Below are positions 12,889 through 22,794 of a stretch of DNA of 64,000 bases, piece by piece. How positions within the stretch are numbered: the stretch's first letter is position 1; each line of letters opens with the position of its first letter. The stretch is from Nyssa sinensis. Its lineage: Eukaryota; Streptophyta; Magnoliopsida; Cornales; Nyssaceae. Position numbers and translations under genes: made by a program. The stretch is taken from assembly GCA_008638375.1 (NCBI GenBank), contig CM018043.1, positions 38,701,396 to 38,765,395 of the forward strand, in the 5' to 3' direction. Under the pieces are notes generated by a model, which searched no databases, was not told the DNA's origin, and saw nothing but the letters and a program-made list of their open reading frames with translations.

Positions 12889-13180
12889 TTCAAACTTGCA
12901 AACACACATTTTCTGATTTCTCTCTTCAAATGTTCATATACCTAAAATAGAATCATGTGAATTTTATTTATTTGATTTGTAAGTAATTATTTGGTTGCAT
13001 GCAAAATGGTTGGGGGAGAGGTGATCAAGTACGCTAGGGTAGATGTGATGATAGACTAGGGTGCATAGGCTGAGGTAGTGGTGAGGTGTTGCATGCATGA
13101 CCATTGGCCAATTTGGGAGGTGGCCTTGGCTGAATTGGTTTTAAATACAATTTGTTGTATATCCAGGCACAAAGATGCTA

Positions 13181-13247
13181 GCAGCCTACTTGGTAATTTT
13201 TTGGATGCATAAGGTCTTGCCCACTTGGTCAAGGGTTCAAGTCCCAT
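13181..13247 (+). promoter_or_regulatory. tRNA-like module in full B element LTR
   Basis: 'agcctacttggtaa' and, about 50 bp on, 'caagggttcaagtccc'. It has the same position and antisense orientation as the modules in the other B LTRs. Confidence 0.45.
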
Positions 13248-13567
13248 TGGCCTCATTTTGGGTATTTTTCCCCATTTGGGCTTCTGCCTTGTTTGGCTGT
13301 CGCAGAATTTTGTTTCAGCTATTTCCTCCCTAACTTCTTTTTTGTTGCTCCTTTTTCGACGCGGTTTCTTCTGGTCAACACCTATTCAGGTTAGCTTTAG
13401 TGTCCAAGGTCTAGTGTTGGTTATTATTTTCTTGAAATTTTTGTAATTAGCTAATTCGAGTTCCATTAGTGTTAAAAATAGGATTTAAGGAGCTAAAATA
13501 TTGCATTAGATCCACAAAAGGAACTCCATTACATTAATTAACCGGGGACTAAGCTTGGGGTGTTACA

Positions 13568-13577
13568 TCCTCCCCTC
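13568..13577 (-). other. Polypurine tract of the B element
   Basis: On the minus strand GAGGGGAGGA sits directly against the 3' LTR start TGTAACACCCC. This is where plus-strand DNA synthesis is primed in this class of element. Confidence 0.8.
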
Positions 13578-13618
13578 ATTCAAAAGAGTTTTGCCCCTAA
13601 AACTCAGCCTAGCTTCAT

Positions 13619-15130
13619 TTAAGTGAACAACTTGGGATACATTTTATGCATCTCTGCTTCACATTCCCATGTTGCTTCCTCACTGGTGTGATTTTTCCAC
13701 AAAACTTTCACCAGTGGGATTACTTTGTTGCTCAAAGTGTTTTCCTTTCGATCCAGAATTCGCACTGGTTGTTCTTCATATGACAAGTCCTCCCTTAACT
13801 TGAGTGGCTCATATTCAATAACCCGTCTTGGTTCTTGTACACACTTCCTCATCATTGATACATGGAACACGTGGTGTTCTTTGTCTAACTTGGGTGGTGG
13901 TGCCAAACTATATGCGATTGGTCTAACTCTTTTCAGGATATCAAATGGACCAATATAGCGAGGACTTAACTTGCCCTTCTTGCCGAACCTGAGTACCCCT
14001 TTTAATGGTGACACCTTAAGGAACACGAGGTCGCCTACTTCAAATTCAAGATCCTCCCTTCGGTTGTCAGCATAACTCTTGTATCGACTCTGGGCCGTCT
14101 ACAACCTACTCCAAATTTTTTGAATCTGTTCAGTGGTGTCCTGGACTAGATCCTATCCGAGTAACTTCTGCTCACCAGCTTTGGCCCAACAGAGTGGAGA
14201 TCGACACCTTCTTCCGTACAGTGCTTCATACGGTGCCATTTTGATGCTGGCTTGATAGCTGTTATTGTAGGCGAACCCAACTAATGGCAAATGTTCTACC
14301 TAATTTCCCTTGAAATCCAATGCACACAGTCGTAACATATCCTCCAGCATTTGTATCACTCGTTTAGACTGCCCGTCTATCTGTGGGTGATATGCTGTAC
14401 TAAATTTGAGTTCAGTGCCGAGTGCCCTTTGCAGACTCTTTCAAAATCGTGACGCAAACCGAGGGTCTCGATCAGACACAATAGATAAGGGCGTGTCGTG
14501 CAAACGTACAATCTCCTGGATGTACAGTGTAGCTAGCCTTTCCATGCTATGTATTGTTTTTACAGGTAGAAAATGTGCAGACTTGGTCAACCTATCCACA
14601 ATGATCCAAATAACATCGAAGCCCTTTGGGGACTTGGGAAATCCGGATACGAAATCCATGGTAATGTGGTCCCACTTCCATTCTGGAACAGGGAGTGGTT
14701 GCAAGAGTCCGCTGGGGCGTTGATGCTCAACCTTTACTTGTTGGCAACATGTACAGTGGGCGATAAATTCAGCTATGTTCCTCTTCAATTCAGGCCACCA
14801 ATAGAACTCTTTGAGGTCATGATACATCTTTGTATTTCCAAGGTGTACCGTAAACCTTGAAGTATGAGCTTTTTCCAAAATTTCTCTCTTCAAATCGGTT
14901 ATCTTGGGCACACATAACCTGCCTCGATATCGCAGAACACCCTCTCGAATATCAATGTCAGTTTTTCCAATTGCCTGTAATTCCTCACGGATTTTGACTA
15001 GCTCATCATCCTGAGATTGACCTGCTTTGATCCGTCCCACCAATGTAGACCTAATCGTCAGACTAGTCAGATAAGCCGTGCTACCTGGTGGAATCACCTC
15101 AATGCCCATCTCGTCTAGGTTTTGAATCAT
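13619..15130 (-). pseudogene. Integrase and chromodomain, B element (broken)
   Basis: The integrase joins the cDNA to host DNA. From 15130 downwards the frame has the HHCC zinc region (H...H then CTCC), the catalytic core start 'ITMDF' and 'VSDRDPRF', then a stop after 'RFASRF' at about 14441. Reading on in the same frame, the catalytic Glu of the D,D-35-E triad is Lys (AAA at 14363-14365), and further stops occur near 14300, 14150 and 14100. From 14026 to 13619 the frame is open again: GPF module ('RYIGPFDI') and a C-terminal chromodomain ending 'EEATWECEAEMHKMYPKLF'. Chromodomains of this clade are thought to target heterochromatin. The protein is inactive. Every lesion checked is a G-to-A or C-to-T transition. 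Confidence 0.88.
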
Positions 15131-15654
15131 TCCTTTTGTGTAGTAATCATGTAGGCGAGATTGCCAGACCTTCGGCTTAAGGCATCGGCCATCACTTTAG
15201 CCTTGTCGGGATGGTACTGGATCGTCACATCATAGTCTTTGATCAATTCAAGCCAACGTCGTTGCCTCATATTCAACTCCTTCTATGTAAAGAAGTATTT
15301 CAGGCTCTTATGATCAGTAAAGATTTTGCACACCTCCCCATATAAGTAGTGGCGCCAGATTTTTAAGGCAAACACCACTGCAGCTAGTTCTAAGTCGTGG
15401 GTAGGATAATTTTGTTCGTGCGATCGGAGTTGTCGAGAGGCATAGGCAATGACCCTACCATCTTGCATCAAGACGCATCCCAAGCCTTTATAGGAGGCAT
15501 CACAGTAAATGACGAACTTCCCTTCCTTGGAGGGGATAATCAGAACAGGTGTTGAAGTTAACTTCTCCTTAAGTAGCTGGAAACTCCATTCTTGCTCATC
15601 CGTCCAAATGAATGGTACATTGTTCTTGGTCAAGTGGGTGAGTGGCTTGGCCAT
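15131..15654 (-). pseudogene. RNase H domain, B element (broken)
   Basis: RNase H removes RNA from the RNA-DNA hybrid during reverse transcription. The open segment 15654-15283 has '[16 protein letters not shown]', '[13 protein letters not shown]', '[16 protein letters not shown]' and '[12 protein letters not shown]', the usual Ty3 RNase H series. A TAG replaces Gln just after 'YFFT' at 15280-15282. The connection to integrase ('[13 protein letters not shown]', 'MADALSRR') continues in the same frame to another stop near 15130. It is fused in frame with RT upstream and integrase downstream in the ancestral polyprotein. Confidence 0.85.
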
Positions 15655-15678
15655 CTTAGCAAAATCTTTGATGAATCA

Positions 15679-16545
15679 TCAGTAGTAGCCGGCCAATCCA
15701 AGAAAACTTCGGACCTCTGTCACAGTAGTTGGCTGGGGCCAATCCAAGATGGCTTCTACCTTCTGTGGGTCAACGGCAATACCCTCTTTAGAAATCATGT
15801 GGCCCAAGAAGGTAATACTAGGTAACCAGAATTCACACTTTTTGAACTTTGCATACAGTTTATGCTCCCTCAGGGTCTGTAATGCTATCCTCAAGTGTTT
15901 ACCATGTTCCTCTTCACTCCGCGAATACACAAGTATATCATTGATGAAAACAATGATGAAATCATCCAAGTATGGCTTAAAGACCTGATTCATCAAATCC
16001 ATAAATGTGGCTGGGGCATTAGTTACGCCAAAAGGCATAATTAGGAACTCGTAATGGTCGTACCGAGTCTGAAAGGCTTTTTTCGGTACGTTAGCGCCCT
16101 TGATCTTGAGTTGATGATATCCTGATCTTAGGTCAATTTTGGAAAACACACTAGCCCCTTGCAATTGGTCGAATAACTCATCAATGCGCGGAAGAGGATA
16201 CTTATTTTTGATCATCACCTTATTGAGTTCTCGATAGTCAATGCAAAGCCTTAGGGATCCATCTTTCTTTTTCACGAATAGCACTGGTGCTCCCCAAGGG
16301 GATACACTTGGCCGGATGGATCCTTTCTCCGATAGCTCCTTTAATTGAGCCTTAAGCTCTTTCAGCTTTGATGGAGCCATCTGATATGGAGCTTTGGATA
16401 TTGGTTGAGTTCCGGGAACGAGGTCGATGGAAAATTCAATTTCTCGATCGACCGTTTCACTTGGTAGATCCTCAGGGAATACATCGGGAAACTCACGCAC
16501 GACTGGCACTTTTGATAATGGGGGAGTTTGATTTTGGGTATCCAA
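15679..16545 (-). pseudogene. Reverse transcriptase domain, B element (catalytic Asp lost)
   Basis: The open segment shows the Ty3 RT series: '[19 protein letters not shown]', '[10 protein letters not shown]', '[13 protein letters not shown]', '[13 protein letters not shown]', '[11 protein letters not shown]'. The active site reads F-I-N-D where the family has F-I-D-D: codon AAT at 15940-15942 replaces an Asp codon. Just after 'FLGLAGYY' two consecutive TGA codons (about 15673-15678) take the place of two Arg codons, ending the frame. The upstream linker '[11 protein letters not shown]' is typical of the clade. The enzyme cannot work. Confidence 0.9.
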
Positions 16546-17160
16546 AACACTACACAGATAACCACGGCATCCTTTTTTCAGTAATCTCCCCGCCTAGATG
16601 GTAGAGATGAGATAGGGCGGAGGGCTGACGACATTTCCTTTGAACACAAATTCGGGTTACCCCGGGTGTTGAAACAACACTTTCTTTTCAAAGCAGTTGA
16701 TGGTGGCGTGATTGAGAGACAACCAATCCATGCCTAAGATCACATCGAACCCCTTAATAGCTAAGGGTTTCAGGTCGACCAAAAATTCTTGGTCCCCAAT
16801 CATCATACTGCAGCCCTTAAGGATTGTGGACCCAACCATTGATATCCCAGATAGAGTTTGTACAGATAACAGATCATTCATGGGTTCAGGTGTTTTATGC
16901 AATTTATCAGCAAAAAGTGGAGACACAAAGGAATGCGTGGATCTAGAATCAATTAACACATGTGCAGAAATTTCACAGATTGGGAGTATACCTGCCACCA
17001 CAGCGTTTGCAGTGGATGTTTCTCCTGGTCCTAGGGCAAATACTTTCCCTGGTCGTCCTTGCGGCGCCTTGCCCTTATCCCTTGTGGGTGCCACTGGAAT
17101 AGGTCTTTGGCCCGTATTATTGGTAACCGAGGCTGGGGTTCTCGTGTCTGGTGGCAGTTG
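16546..17160 (-). pseudogene. Aspartic protease region, B element (broken)
   Basis: The retroviral-type protease cuts the gag-pol polyprotein. The active-site motif here is 'LIDSRSTHSF': the Gly of the D-S/T-G triad is replaced by Arg (codon AGA next to GAT at 16948-16950), a G-to-A change expected to kill activity. Later residues 'GMDWLSLNHATINC' are typical of this family. The open frame ends at a TAA at 16657 and a second stop (TAG) lies near 16596 before the RT segment resumes. Both stops are in frame with protease and RT. Confidence 0.85.
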
Positions 17161-18129
17161 TGGGCAATCCTTGACCTGATGTCCCTTTTCTCCGCACCTA
17201 TAACACGCGTCAATCAACCGGTGACACTCCCCTAGGTGAGACAATCGGCAGTGGGGGCATTTGGGTACCTTATTGGATTTCCTTTGGTTCTTATTCCCCT
17301 TACTTGAGTCTTCGGTTTTCTACTTTTTAGATGGTTGCTCTTTCTTGAAGTTCTTCCCCTTTTTCTTCTGCCCTTGGTCCTTGAGATGATTGAACTCCTC
17401 TATGTCTTTCTCGATGACGAGGGCCTTGTTGAGAACATCAGAGTAGGTGTGCAATTCAAAAGCGGAAACTCTTACTCGAATTCCCATGCGAAGGCCTCCT
17501 TGGAATTTCCTTGCCTTGTGGTGCTCTTCCCGTACCAAGGAGGGGACAAACCTAGATAGTGCTGAAAACCTAGTGGCATATTGGATCACCGTCATTTCTC
17601 CTTGTTGTAGGTTCATAAATTCTTGGATTCTCCTCTTTCGGACAGTCGGTGGAAAGAACATGCTATAGAATTTATCTACAAAGTCTGTCCAAGTCATGGC
17701 GGGGTTCTCTCTTTGCATTTCCAGCCACCAGTTATACGCCTCTCCTTGTAACACGTACGTGGCCAACTTCACTTTTTCCTCCTCCGTACAGATTAGGAGC
17801 CTGAAGGCTTTTTTCATTGCCACGACCCACAGTTCAGCTTGCTCCAGATTTGTTACAGTATCAAAGGATGGAGGCCTGAGCTTATGGAACTTGTCCAGTA
17901 AGTCATTGTGAATGCCAGCTCCTATGGGTGGCACCGGAGCAGGTGGGGGTGGCATGGCTGGAGCTTCAGCCGGATTGTTGGCTGGTCCGGGCTGGTTATA
18001 CTGCAGAGTTCTCGTCAATCCTTCGATTACTCGGCTAAACTGAGCCAAAGTTGCTTGCATCTCGCATAAGGCCACGCTCTCAGTCGGAGCTCGAGGTTCC
18101 CTATTGCCATTTCTAGTGCATGGCGGCAT
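17161..18129 (-). pseudogene. Gag (capsid and nucleocapsid), B element
   Basis: The start codon at 18129 lies about 150 nt after the primer-binding site and the protein begins 'MPPCTRNGNREPRAP'. The capsid-type domain has 'LDKFHKLRPPSFDTVTNLEQ', 'YNWWLEMQRENPAMTW' and 'IQEFMNLQQGEMTVIQYATR', all characteristic of plant chromovirus gag. After 'KEQPSKK' a TAG interrupts the frame (about 17317-17319). The frame then continues to a degenerate knuckle (CPHC...H...C) and a classic CCHC knuckle, CYRCGEKGHQVKDC (about 17161-17202). Gag coats the RNA in virus-like particles. There is one nonsense change but the domains are well preserved. Confidence 0.9.
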
Positions 18130-18278
18130 CGGAGGCAGAATAAAAGCTATCTTTAGTATTCTCGTTCGGTGTGTCGTAGTGAAACGACACTCAGGTCATT
18201 CGTTAACTCAAAGATCCTATGACTTAAGCATTTTATCTCCTAAGGACTCATTTTCCAATGATTCAGGATAACCCTAAA

Positions 18279-18290
18279 GCTCTAATACCA
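18279..18290 (-). other. Primer-binding site, B element
   Basis: The minus strand reads TGGTATTAGAGC four bases after the LTR end. This is the initiator tRNA-Met-type site TGGTATCAGAGC with one C-to-T change. The adjoining LTR end reads GTGACG rather than GTGACA, also one transition. Confidence 0.85.
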
Positions 18291-19400
18291 AGTTCGTCAC
18301 ATCCCAAAACCCACCTTATGCAGATTTAGGACTTATGACCGGCCAGTTAGGCACCCATCGAATTTTTTTTTTTTTTGAAATTAAAATACCAACGGTAATC
18401 CTAACCACAGGCCATTCACTTGTAACTTCCAAGTGTAGTGCATTCGATATACATGAGTTAAGCAGCGGAAATTAACAATGAGAATGCATATTCACTTGGC
18501 AGAGGAACTAACTGCATCTATAGTTGATATTACATAGTTCAATTACAAAAGTTGTGCCATTGTACGTTTGGTTATACAAAATATCCAAAGATGAGATGGG
18601 ATACAAAAATGGAATTATGTTCGTAAGTTCTTCAGAATAATCCCCTAGGTTCCTAGCCGGCTAATCCTAGCCGCTAGATCTTTCACTTGAAAAATGTTAG
18701 GATGATAGGGTGAGCTTAAACAAGCCCAGTGAGTAACACAGGTTCCCTGTCATGGGTTTCCAAACCAGGTCTTGCTTGTAAAGCACACAGATGGTTTAGA
18801 ATATTTTAGAAATAACAGTTCTATAAATCCACTTAAATACAGTTTTAGTAAAACAGAATCGAACAGACAGGATGTTAATGTATCAATTAGGAGTATAGGT
18901 AATGTAATCAAAGAATGAAATAGATCAGTACTGAGCGGAACAGAACAACAAACAAAATAATGCCAATTAAGTAGTACAGTATACTTATGCCATGCCTCTT
19001 AACACTGGAGTGGTACCAAGAGTCAGACGTAACAGTACGGAACAGGTTTGAAACAACTATATGTATATAATAGAACAGAACAGAAGAGCCAGACGGAGTA
19101 AAATCATGCATTTAAGTATATACGTTTAAACAGTGTAGCATATAAAATGGTACAATGTATGAAGATACAATATCTATATAGTGTAACTTATACACAAAGT
19201 CAGAAGATCCAAGTTACTCACCTTTAAGTATCAGAGTGGGTGCTACAGTTTGTGCCTTCCTCTCTCTTTTAAGCATAAAACAATTTGAAAATTCCATCAA
19301 CTTGTGATCTTAATCTATTCTTAGGATGTGTAAGTCTATCTCTGTGATGGGTTCCATTCATGCAGAATTGGACTAACTCATAGTGATTTACTCATAGATA

Positions 19401-19696
19401 TTACCTTTGAAGCATTTCATTTAGGGTTTCAGTATTTTCCCTTTCTTCTTCCTCTTTTAGAGCTTCCTCAACCAGCCTTCTTGCCGCTGCCTCTTTCATT
19501 AGTCGTCCCATAGGGACGATTGGGGCTTTATATATAAATGGTCTAACCGAGACAATTTCGGTCGTCTTGGCAATCCTAATTTTCCTGGAAATTACTTTTT
19601 GTTGCCACAATAAGTCTTTCATGAACTCCTGTTGCTTTTTATCTGTTGCCCTCTAAACCTTGGTCATAATTGTAAATTCCTTTTGTTTCTTATCCA
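19401..19696 (-). pseudogene. Exon 1 of the B-LTR small gene, decayed copy
   Basis: Start ATG at 19696-19694. A TAG at 19655-19653 interrupts the frame after 'FTIMTKV'. The rest is open to the TAA at 19401 and includes 'IAKTTEIVSVRPFIYK', 'RLMKEAAARRLVEEA' and the end 'TETLNEMLQR'. The exon 1 donor AG|GTAA is intact. The acceptor of exon 2 (19260s) has TAG changed to TATG, and the acceptor of exon 3 (about 18690) has CAG changed to CAA. Its lesions differ from those in the other LTR of the same element. Confidence 0.6.
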
Positions 19697-20635
19697 TTAC
19701 AATTATCACCTACGTAAAATTAACGAGTTAGGAATTTCATTCTAATTTAGACACCTCTAATAACTTTAGTATTTTAAGTTTGATTTTATTACTTCATGTG
19801 TTGTCGTGTCATTTTTTTTTGTACCTTATTTCGTAATATGGACCTCGTCATTAGGTTCGGAACGTCGAAGAAAGTCAATTTAGACCCTCTTGACTTTTTA
19901 TTTGGCCTCGGGTACATTAGGGGTATTTTGGTCATTTTACATTTGTGAAATTCTGACTCCGATTCATCATTTAATCATGTGTACAGTCTCAGAGGTATTT
20001 GGGCCCCTATTGGTATTAATTTCGTCCCAATTGGACTTCATTTAGACTTTGTATAACGTTAGGTGCATTTTGGTAATTTCATGCATCATATTTTTCGGTA
20101 CTTCATTTGCTAGTACAGACCCCACCATTGAGTCCGGAGCGCCCAACATAGTCAAAATGGACTGTCTTTTAGTGTTATTTGGTCCTAGGTATCGTTAGGG
20201 GCAGTATAGTCATTTACCATTTACGTGTCTTTATTTTTCGAGACCTAATTTGTCACGACCCGAAACCCACCCTATGCGGATCTCGTGTCGCGGGGCCGAC
20301 CCGAAGGCCGTCCCTACTGTAACACCCCAGACTTAATTATTAAACTATGTAATGAAAACTTTTCTTGAAATCTGATCTGGCATTTAACTGTTTAAATTCA
20401 ACTGTTTAATACTGATCAAACCCATGTTAGCAAATGTTAAAAATTCTGAGAAACTGATTATTGTCACTGAACCCTTAGACACTGAAGCTAACCTAACTAG
20501 GAGTTGACCGAAGGAAACCGCGTCGAAAATTAAGCTACAGATTGAAAGTTAGGAAGAAAACAGTGAAACTGCATTAATGCGCAGCCAAACAGGGCCTAAG
20601 CCCGAAATAGGGGAAAAAGACCAAAAATGTGGACA

Positions 20636-20702
20636 AGGGGATTTGATCCCTTGACCAAACTAGGCAAAATTTAGTTTACCAAAAATTTACCAACTAAGCT
20701 AA
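20636..20702 (-). promoter_or_regulatory. tRNA-like module antisense to nested B LTR
   Basis: The minus strand reads 'gcttagttggtaa' (A box) and then, about 45 bp on, 'tcaagggatcaaatcccc' (B-box like). It matches the modules at 11072, 13181 and 54614. Confidence 0.4.
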
Positions 20703-20717
20703 GAGCACCTTTGTGCA

Positions 20718-21175
20718 TATATATGCAAAGATATATATTTAATTAGTAATCAGATTTGGCCTCTCCCCAAAGTGACCAATGGACATGCATGCAACACCTC
20801 AGCATGCATCACCCTAAGCCCTAGCCATCATGCCTATTCCACCATGATTACATCTCCTCCCAACCAAATTGCATGCAAACCCATCATGCACTTGGGGGAG
20901 ATGAAACATCAAGAAAAGAAATCTGATTTTTGATATACAATCTCCATGAGACCAGATCTGTATTGAGGGTAGTCTACTGTTTTAGAGAGAGTGTGGGTTA
21001 GAGAGAAAGGGAGAGAATCTAGAGAGAGAAAGTGAGACCTTGTGTGTGCATTGGTGATCCATTGAAGAAGCAATAGAAGGGAGCTAAGATCTGGGACTGC
21101 ACGGAGGGATCAAAGCAACCTGTTGGAGTTCCTGTTTGAACCTAAACCAGTGAGGAGACCACTGTTTGAAGGTAA
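20718..21175 (+). promoter_or_regulatory. Putative LTR promoter and leader exon (nested B LTR)
   Basis: A TATA-rich stretch (20718-20740) is followed by GA-rich runs (20990-21040) and then a strong 5' splice donor 'gaaggtaagcc' at about 21168-21172. The order TATA, GA tract, donor recurs in the A, B and D LTRs (donors near 31883, 41248, 48218, 55133). I infer the transcription start lies here and that the small gene is downstream of an intron of about 1.6 kb. No transcript data are available. Confidence 0.4.
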
Positions 21176-22279
21176 GCCATCCAAAAACCTTGAACTTCTC
21201 TTTGGAAATTTCAGCTACTGTTTTGATGTTTTTAGGATTTTTTACGCATGTATCATGTTTAAACCATAAAATCTGGATTGAATGCTCACATTTGAACCAT
21301 CAGAACTGCCCCAAACCATGGAAACAGTGAAATCCGCCATTAGAGGACCTTGACTGAATGGGTCTAGTTCAACCTGCTCCGAACTTGTTTTAGTTACTTG
21401 GGACGTAAAATAGACCTTCCTAGGATCACAAAAACCCTAGACCGCGACCTCAATACCTAGGTTTAAGCCCTCAAAATCGACATCATCCTTTTCGGCCCAA
21501 AAATCAACTCGCAACGTTTGACCACTAAATCGAGATTGAACGATGGGGAATTGAAGCCCATGTTAAGAGGGTCACGGAGGACCAAACCCCGTGCAAAATG
21601 GTCAAGAAACCAGGCCGTATGGACCGACTGTAACTCCCACGATAATCGGCTAGAACAGTCCCCCGTCGTTGAGTTTGATGCTTGAAACCGATGCCAAACG
21701 AATGGTCTTACACCCAGGAGTCTTTTAGAACAAAAACCAGTGAAAATCGATGCATAAAACCCCACGAAATTGGAAGAGAAATTTCTGAAATTTCTAGGGC
21801 AACAGTGGCCCTAGACGGGTGAAGACGATGAACAGTAACCGGGTCATGGATCGGGTTTGCGGGTCGGGCTCTGACCCGACCGAGAAACGGATAAAACCCA
21901 TAAATCAAAACTGCGTCGTTCTGTTAACTGATTTTAAATTTTTGAATTTTAGGGCTGACGTCAGCCTGACGTCAGCACATTACCCTGAACCGGTCAAGAC
22001 CGGATTGAACCGGTCCGGTTCACTTGCTTAAGGGCTGAACCCTTTGGTTCAGTTCAAACTTTTGGAAAATTGCAAACCAACCCCCAACAGTTCCGAAATA
22101 TTACACTGTGGCCCAGATTCTGATATTTTATTTCATTTATACCCCTGATAATTTAATAAATAATAAATTAATTTATTTAATTAATTTATTAATTAAATAA
22201 AAATGACCAAATTACCCCTAGGTCATAAATAGGTCAAATAAAGTCCAAATAAGTCAAATGAATAGTGTATTTTCACTAT

Positions 22280-22470
22280 TTCAACCATTCCGGACTCAAT
22301 GGTGGAGTCCGATTTGAGAAATTAAGTCCCGAAAAATACAAACACGTAGGAGTAAATGACCATACTACCCCTGATGATACTCGAACCCAAATACAACTAA
22401 AAGATAGTCTATTTTGACTATGTCAGACATTCCGGACTCAACGGTGAGGTCCGTATTAGCAAATAAAGTA
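22280..22470 (+). repeat. Iteron pair with inverted-repeat core in nested B LTR
   Basis: GGACTCAATGGTGGAGTCC (about 22292) and a second unit beginning GGACTCAACGGTGAGGTCC (about 22434) are 142 bp apart. Each is followed by 'agtcccgaaaaatac' or 'agtaccgaaaaatac' and by 'gaccatactacccctga' or 'accaaattgcccctga'. The core is a 6-bp inverted repeat with a 7-bp spacer in the first unit. Further degenerate units lie on either side. Confidence 0.6.
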
Positions 22471-22794
22471 CCGAAAAATACAACACACGAAATTACCAAA
22501 TTGCCCCTGACACTGTTTAGAACCCAAACAAAGTCCGATTGAGACGAAACTGAAAACAATAGAAACCCCGACACGTAGGGGACTATACACATGATTGGAT
22601 GACGAATCGGAGTCGAAACTTCACAACTGTGAAATGACCGAAATACCCCTAACCCTGTATCAAGCTAGATAACATCCGAATGAACTAAGAACTAACCCAA
22701 TGAAAGCTTAAATAATTTCATGACCGGACTGCCTAGAAGTAGTACACATCCTGACTTCTTGGATCATGCTATAGGGTAAAAACTCAAACCGGTC

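Larger units (their letters stand above)
6091..13567 (-). repeat. 3' LTR of the full B element (split by solo LTR)
   Basis: The LTR reads on the minus strand from TGTAACACCCC (plus 'ggggtgttaca' ending at 13567) to GGATGTGACA (plus 'tgtcacatcccaaaaccc' from 6091). The two parts, 6091-8076 and 11472-13567, join across a solo LTR with an ATTCG duplication. It carries a decayed copy of the small LTR gene (6454-7485), several copies of the 'ccgttgagtccgga' iteron (near 7620, 7915, 8055), and an antisense tRNA-like module (13181-13247). Confidence 0.85.
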
